A stretch of 64,000 nt of DNA from Flaveria trinervia. Its lineage: Eukaryota; Streptophyta; Magnoliopsida; Asterales; Asteraceae. Under the pieces are notes generated by a model. The model was not told the origin of the DNA. It saw only the letters and a list, made by a program, of their open reading frames with translations, and did no database searches. The stretch covers positions 1,973,501 through 2,037,500 of the forward strand of contig CM046457.1 in NCBI GenBank assembly GCA_025506515.1, given 5' to 3'. Numbering within the stretch: position 1 is the stretch's first letter; each line of letters starts with the position of its first letter. Position numbers and translations under genes: made by a program. Shown here piece by piece: positions 58,661 to 64,000 of this stretch.

Positions 58661-61600
58661 AATCAGTTTGTAGTTGTTTTTCTTATAATGAGCATATTAG
58701 ATTTTAATGTATATAATAAAACCATTTGTTGTATTTTATGGTCTTGACTTTTGTGGTCAAAACATAAAATAAATACGATATATTTTAAAATAGTTGTAAT
58801 GCTAGGAAATGTTTTGAATGAATAAAACATATGTTTTGCAATCTAAAATGGTTAACTACACAAGGAAAAAATAGTACGTCTCGAACCACATAACAGTCTT
58901 GATGAATTATTCGGAAAAAACAACTAGAGAATGTTATGAATAGAAATAATTATTCAAATACAACTACTTATGAATAAGATAGTGTATATGAAACGTTGTT
59001 GTTTTTGGTCGGTCTGACTATTTAAATTTAGAGTTTCAAGTTCAAATGAGAAACTCGATCGTATGAGTGCATGAAGTACATTTAAGGGAGTACCTCAAGA
59101 CATGTCATAAAATCGATATCATTGCTAATGATGAAAGTGTTATAGATAATTAATAACACTTTGAGATTTGATGTCTAGATGTAATTTTTATCCGTTTAAA
59201 TAATTATTAAAAAGTATTTTACACTTTACATTTAATTTTGGTTGTATTATTAGTTGTGTTCAATATCCTAAGATAACACATGCAATGTTTACAACGAAAT
59301 AAATTGATTTCTACTATAACATTCAAATTGATTTTGAGGAAAATAATTTTAAATGTTAATGATATAATAGTTATAAAATATATAACTTTAAACGGATAGT
59401 GCAAAAAGAGATTTGCATAAGAAACAACTTATGAGTTGTTGAATTGTTTTAAGTGTAGAATAGGAGACATCAAATGTTATACCATATCATGAGATCGAAA
59501 ATATGATAAGTATACTGAGAATAAATACACAAGTATGAGATATACCGATAAACTTCATTTGAAGTTATTATAAAAATTCACAAGTGTTGATAGATCTACA
59601 TATGAAAGCAATATATTTTATCTTTAATGAATTTAGTTAAATTCATTTTCAAAGATCTAAATGTAGACATGTCTACCATTTTAATGTTAGAGCTATGTGA
59701 AGGATTTTTCTTTCGTTTGGGAAAATATCCTAGTTATACTTAGCCTAAAGGGAACAATAAAACAAGATGAATTGCATATTATTTAGTGTCAATGTGTTTG
59801 ACTCTATCTTAATGTAATATTCATTATAGACGAGTTTCATTTATCTTGTTAATGATAAATGTGTTCACCAAAGTGAATTGAATCAAGACTTATTACTAAG
59901 TCTTTATAAGTCAAAGGAAAGATAGTGCCCTTTGCACTTCACACACTCGCACTATTGTGGTCGAAAGTTGGCTGAGTAGTTTTGAAGGATGCTACCAAGA
60001 TATTGGTCTTAACTCAACGCCAAATACCGAAGTGTGTGTACGATAGATTGGTACCGAGTTTGCCTTTGAGTTGCTACCAACCTATTGTGGTAATGTCAAG
60101 TTCCGGCACTTGCTACCAACTGGCTGCTACTAAGGCGGCTACCAGGTCCAGCGTTATGGTTGGTGACTTGCCTGTGGATAAAAGGTTTAAAGGAAAACGA
60201 GTTATGTTCCTAAACCGAATAATGACGAATAAGTCTCATGATTTATCTATAATAAGATATGGATATGGACAAGGGATAAGTGTTATTCCTTAAAGTTATG
60301 AAAGATCAGAATGATGCATCTTCTGTTCACATGCTAAAGTACTATAATCGAAAGCATGCTAGCCTAGTACCATATAATGTGATGCTCTAAGGAGCTCAAT
60401 TATGTATAGACAGAGTTGAAAAAGGATACTCATTCGGTTCAAAGAGGTTGATATAACCTATAGAAAACTTAACTAACTATATAATGTTATCTAGTATACA
60501 AAGCCTAATAAGGAGGACTCAGTTTTCTAGGTTTGTCCGATATCAAACCTCATTTTGAAATCAAATTGCAAGAAATGTATGGGAGAGGCCATTTTAGAAA
60601 CAATTTTTAGGGTATGTAGAAATAAGTTTATGAGAAGTTTTCTCGATCTGTTTAGAAAAGGATAACCTTTTATTACCCCATATGGATGTCATCCGATAAC
60701 ACTTAAATATGGGGGTTTCTTGCATTTGAAAATAAAATATTAGCAATATAGATTTTGGCAATCCAAAGATGTTGCAAAACCATGATCTAGTGTATTACAC
60801 AAAGGTCATAAAAAGCCTATCATAGACTTGGATTCTAATTGGATATAAATTAGAATTTTGATAGATGTCTACCACCAAAACCATAAAGGAGATGTGTTTA
60901 TCTTGAAAAAAGAATTGTAAAAGTTTTAAAATAGCCATTATTAACTTACGAGTTTAGAACACATCATGAAAAGTTATCTCGATTGAAATTATCTATATCG
61001 ACTTGATAAAGTGATGGATAATAATTTTGGATCCAACAACATGTGGGTTGAAACGAGATGAGATAGAGACGAATTGGACTAAAGCCCGTAGGAAAAGGGG
61101 AATATGAGGGAAACCTAATCGAGTTGATTGGAGATCCCAAGATCTAGGTTCAATAGGACAACTTAATCATATGACCAATGGAGTCACTATAGGGAACAAA
61201 AAGGGAGTGACGAACTTCCTAGTCCATTCACTCTGGGGGAGTACCCTGAACTAGTGACCAAAGGAAGGTTAAGGATATTCAGGTTAAATAATTGTGGGAA
61301 TCAATATAACCATGATACTTTTAATGATTCATGGAATCACCTATGTTAAAGAAAAGTGTGGTCGCTTCGAATGAATTTGTGAGGAGGCATAAATCCTAGA
61401 GCTCTCGTAGAACCAGAATAGTTATCTATGACCATAACAGACACGATAATGAGGGATGTTTCCGACTAGGGAGAGTCTTGTGTGAATGTATATTGTCATC
61501 TACACCAAACAGGGTTTGTTCAAAGATATCGCGTCTACACACCACTTGTAGACTAAATATGCTTCATAAAGGAAGGTTCTATGGGAACACCTACCTATCC

Positions 61601-61672
61601 TGCAAGACTCAACTGTCGAGTTTTCATTGGGAATTTTGTATGTTTTGATCGATCTTCATTCATGTGGGGTAT
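58661..61672 (+). other. Interior of the outer LTR element
   Basis: No intact gene. A 103-codon frame at 59982-60293 has no recognisable domain and contains repeated 'tgctaccaa'. 60.6-61.6 kb is less AT-rich and looks like decayed element sequence between pol and LTR; no protein motif could be read with confidence. Confidence 0.45.
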
Positions 61673-62313
61673 TGTTGGAATTTTGGACACAAAATAATTA
61701 TATTTATATATTTTTTATATAAATAGCTATTTATTTATTGGTTTAAGTTTTTTTTTTTTTGTGATGAATTATACCGTGTCCAAACTAAAGCTAAGATAAA
61801 TTAAATATCGATGCTCAAAGTTGAGTGGTCGGAATGAATAAAGTAAAACTTGGGTGATTATAGTAGGAATTGTTGAAATTCCTTGCATAATATTAATAAA
61901 ACTATGTATTGATTAACATGGATGTTTTATGTTTTGATCAAGTCTTTTGATAAATATTATGAATGTTTATTATGGATCATAATTTGTTTTAAATTGATAT
62001 TAAACATGTGATGAATAAAATAAGAGTTTCAATTTGGTCTTATAAAATATTTCATAAATCAAATGAAAGTTTTGGTTGTGAATCATAAAACTCATATTGA
62101 TGTGAAGTTTTTAGCATAAGTATATAAATAGACTAATGCTGAAAAAAGAGAAGAAGAAGAAGAAATTTATTCTCTTTAAATTCAACAAGTTTTATAGAAT
62201 TTTAGACATGAGCACACTCTAAATTGTTATTCATACACCATCATTTTTAACACTTTTCCACATAACATCATAACACATATTTTACCTAGTGATCTCTCGG
62301 CCGAGGCACTCCG
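61673..62313 (+). repeat. 3' LTR of the outer element, truncated
   Basis: Starts TGTTGGAATTTTGGACAC directly after the purine-rich 'gtggggtat'. Matches the 5' copy to 'gcactccgg', where it is cut by a different repeat that starts TGTCACACCCC. Confidence 0.65.
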
Positions 62314-64000
62314 GGTGTCACACCCCAACCTTGACGGCGGAAACGTCGAGATGTGAGAGTTAAGATCATTCACAGCCACACGCTATTATTAAATCCAAAT
62401 ATATTAATCATAAGTTCCAAAGGTAACATAAAGAAATTAACAAGCATAATAAGAAATATATCAAGCTCATTCATTTATTTAACTAGGTCCATTTTTAGGT
62501 GTGAACAAGCTTCAAAAGTGGCAATCAAACTTGAGTATTTCCTGAAACATGTTAAAAATAAAATGTCAACATAATGTTGGTGAGATTTCCATAGTTTTCA
62601 ACTCATAAGTATATAAAATATGGCAATTCATGTTATAAGTTAGAGAACAAAGTAACAAGAGATGTAAGACAGAATGCACAATCAAACCTTGACAGATTTT
62701 TACAAGTATCAAACGTTTACAAGTATATACGATTAGCTAAGTGTACTTGGATTAACCAAGCAGGCTTGTCAGGCCCATAGATCTATGACATCACCAGGAT
62801 AGCAATAGTTAATGATTGTACATATAATCGACATTATATGGTAGCTACAGAGATCAACTAACCACAACATACAAGTGAACTGCCATAAGTTTACAAGAAT
62901 CAAACATTTTATAAGTGCAATGATTATAAGGTAACATGTTTCACCCCAAAGTGTGAAAATATAAAAAGGGGTATAGAAATACTCACTTGGTTAATATGTA
63001 TATAATTGATGATTAATAAGATTAATGATAAGCATTTTCCAACGTAAACCATCATGAGTCACCTAATTATATAATTACAAAACTTAAGTTTGATACTAAG
63101 TTCAACAAGTTAACGAGAACTAGGGTTTCAATTTGGTATTTGTCAAATGATTATATTTAAACAAATAGAGTAAATTTATATTTTTTGGAAAAATATATAT
63201 TTATTTTTATTTAAAGTTATGAAAAGAAACAATTATAATAATTTTAAAAGGTTATATATAAAGTTTAAATAATTTTTTATAACTAAAAACTTATTACTAT
63301 ATAAACAAAATTAATTGAAAAGGGATATTTGAACCAATAATAATTTACCTTTTCAATCCATTTTATTAAAAATTATTCAAACAAACTTTGCTAAAATGTT
63401 TTATCAATAAAAACATTTTTATTTAAACTTAGAATAATTATAGAAAATCTTTGGAAGCTTTTAAAAATATTTGAAATTTATAAAAATAAATTATATATAT
63501 ATTTTAAAAAAAATTAGAATTAATTTTAGGCTAAAAAGCCTTTAATATAAAACATGAGCGTGCCCGGGTTCAAACCCGGGACCTCATGTTTAAGAGGCCA
63601 GTGCTTTAACCAGTGAACCAGGGCCAAGGCCGTGTTAAGAGTTAGGTTTTAAGGTTTAAAAGAACACATCCCTAATGATTTCCCCCAAATCAAGAACCCT
63701 AGAATCGAGTGGATCCAAATCAACCAGAATTTGTTGTTGATAATGAAAGCAAACATAGGGCTTTTGTTCCCCACATGAAATCGACTGTATAACCATGTTT
63801 AATTACCCGGTTGGATATGGATTCGATGATGAACAGGTAGGGGAACAAGTCGTGACTTCTTAGCACTGATTCGGTACTTAACGACGATGATAATCAACTT
63901 CGTTGTGCAGGTAGCTTCTAATGAACTCAATGAACAAAAGCCCTCTGTTAATTGAGGGTGAGATTGTGGAAAAGGTTAGGTTCGACTAGCTACGGTTCGC
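62314..64000. other. Start of another repeat (possible LTR), window end
   Basis: Begins TGTCACACCCCAACC followed by 'gacggcggaaacgtcgag', a start seen at LTR-like repeats of plant genomes (from memory). It joins the truncated LTR without a spacer. No protein-coding gene is supported up to the window end; a tRNA-like segment lies at 63554-63625. Confidence 0.35.
63554..63625 (-). ncRNA. tRNA-like sequence (pol III boxes), probably SINE or tRNA pseudogene
   Basis: On the minus strand an A-box-like TGGTTCACTGGTTAAAG and a B-box-like GGGTTTGAACCC are spaced as in a tRNA, with an anticodon-arm-like CCTCTTAAACATGAGG between. The acceptor ends do not pair, the T loop and anticodon loop are the wrong size, and there is no fitting 3' end, so a working tRNA is unlikely. 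Confidence 0.45.

Larger units (their letters stand above)
52113..62313 (+). mobile_element. Degenerate LTR retrotransposon with a nested insertion
   Basis: Two direct repeats more than 9 kb apart are taken as LTRs: 52113 onward and 61673-62313, aligned from 'gaattttagacacaaa' to 'gcactc-ccgg'. A purine-rich tract 'catgtggggtat' just before the second copy gives + orientation. The original interior is 52.9-53.6 plus 58.3-61.7 kb and shows no intact gag or pol, so the element was non-autonomous or is very decayed. A Copia element on the minus strand interrupts it. Confidence 0.6.

Noticed and set aside
59982..60293. 103-codon + strand frame
   Set aside because: Lies in the decayed interior of an LTR element, no domain, local 'tgctaccaa' repeats.
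1..64000. CRISPR arrays, bacterial operons, origins of replication
   Set aside because: The window is plant nuclear DNA; the tandem repeats have no conserved repeat plus unique spacer pattern.

Overview
This window is AT-rich nuclear DNA of a flowering plant. Three features point that way: spliced class III (secretory) peroxidase genes, dense nested plant transposons (Helitron, CACTA, hAT, Copia, foldback MITEs), and introns full of repeats. The style of the Helitron 3' ends, the Copia remnants and a GDPLGP...YLDDG reverse transcriptase recall daisy-family (Asteraceae) genomes. That is an inference from memory, not a search result.

The functional content is a tandem array of peroxidase-12-like genes, all on the minus strand: PRX-A (580-7868), PRX-B (8520-12635) and PRX-C (33351-40541). 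Each has three exons (83, 65 and 205-206 codons), phase-0 introns, a short intron 2 (about 240 bp) and a very long intron 1 (6.0, 2.8 and 5.9 kb). Two dead copies lie between B and C (15265-15850 and 17401-17745). Flanks and introns of the copies can be aligned by eye, which shows the array grew by segmental duplication and lets many later insertions be bounded against an empty paralogous site.

Region by region: 1-13.3 kb holds PRX-A and PRX-B, with a conserved promoter block in both and a small Helitron in the B promoter. 13.3-18.9 kb holds peroxidase pseudogenes and paralogous flank. 18.9-23.9 kb is a 5.0-kb CACTA element with TSD TTA, a dead transposase and arrays of a palindromic GGCGACGACATGTCGTCGCC-like motif. 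24.4-28.7 kb has Helitrons, an hAT element and more paralogous flank. 28.7-32.6 kb is a probable Helitron carrying a 560-codon open frame, which is the 3' part of a reverse transcriptase with a C-terminal zinc-knuckle/endonuclease-like domain. 33.3-40.6 kb is PRX-C. 41-47.5 kb contains three copies of a foldback MITE, a Helitron and a trinucleotide foldback. 47.5-52.1 kb is repeat-rich and gene-free. 52.1-62.3 kb is a degenerate LTR element into which an internally deleted Copia element is nested in the opposite orientation. 62.3-64 kb begins another repeat and holds a tRNA-like sequence.

The three intact genes should encode apoplastic or vacuolar haem peroxidases that oxidise phenolics with H2O2. 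Their promoters differ, so expression may have diverged.
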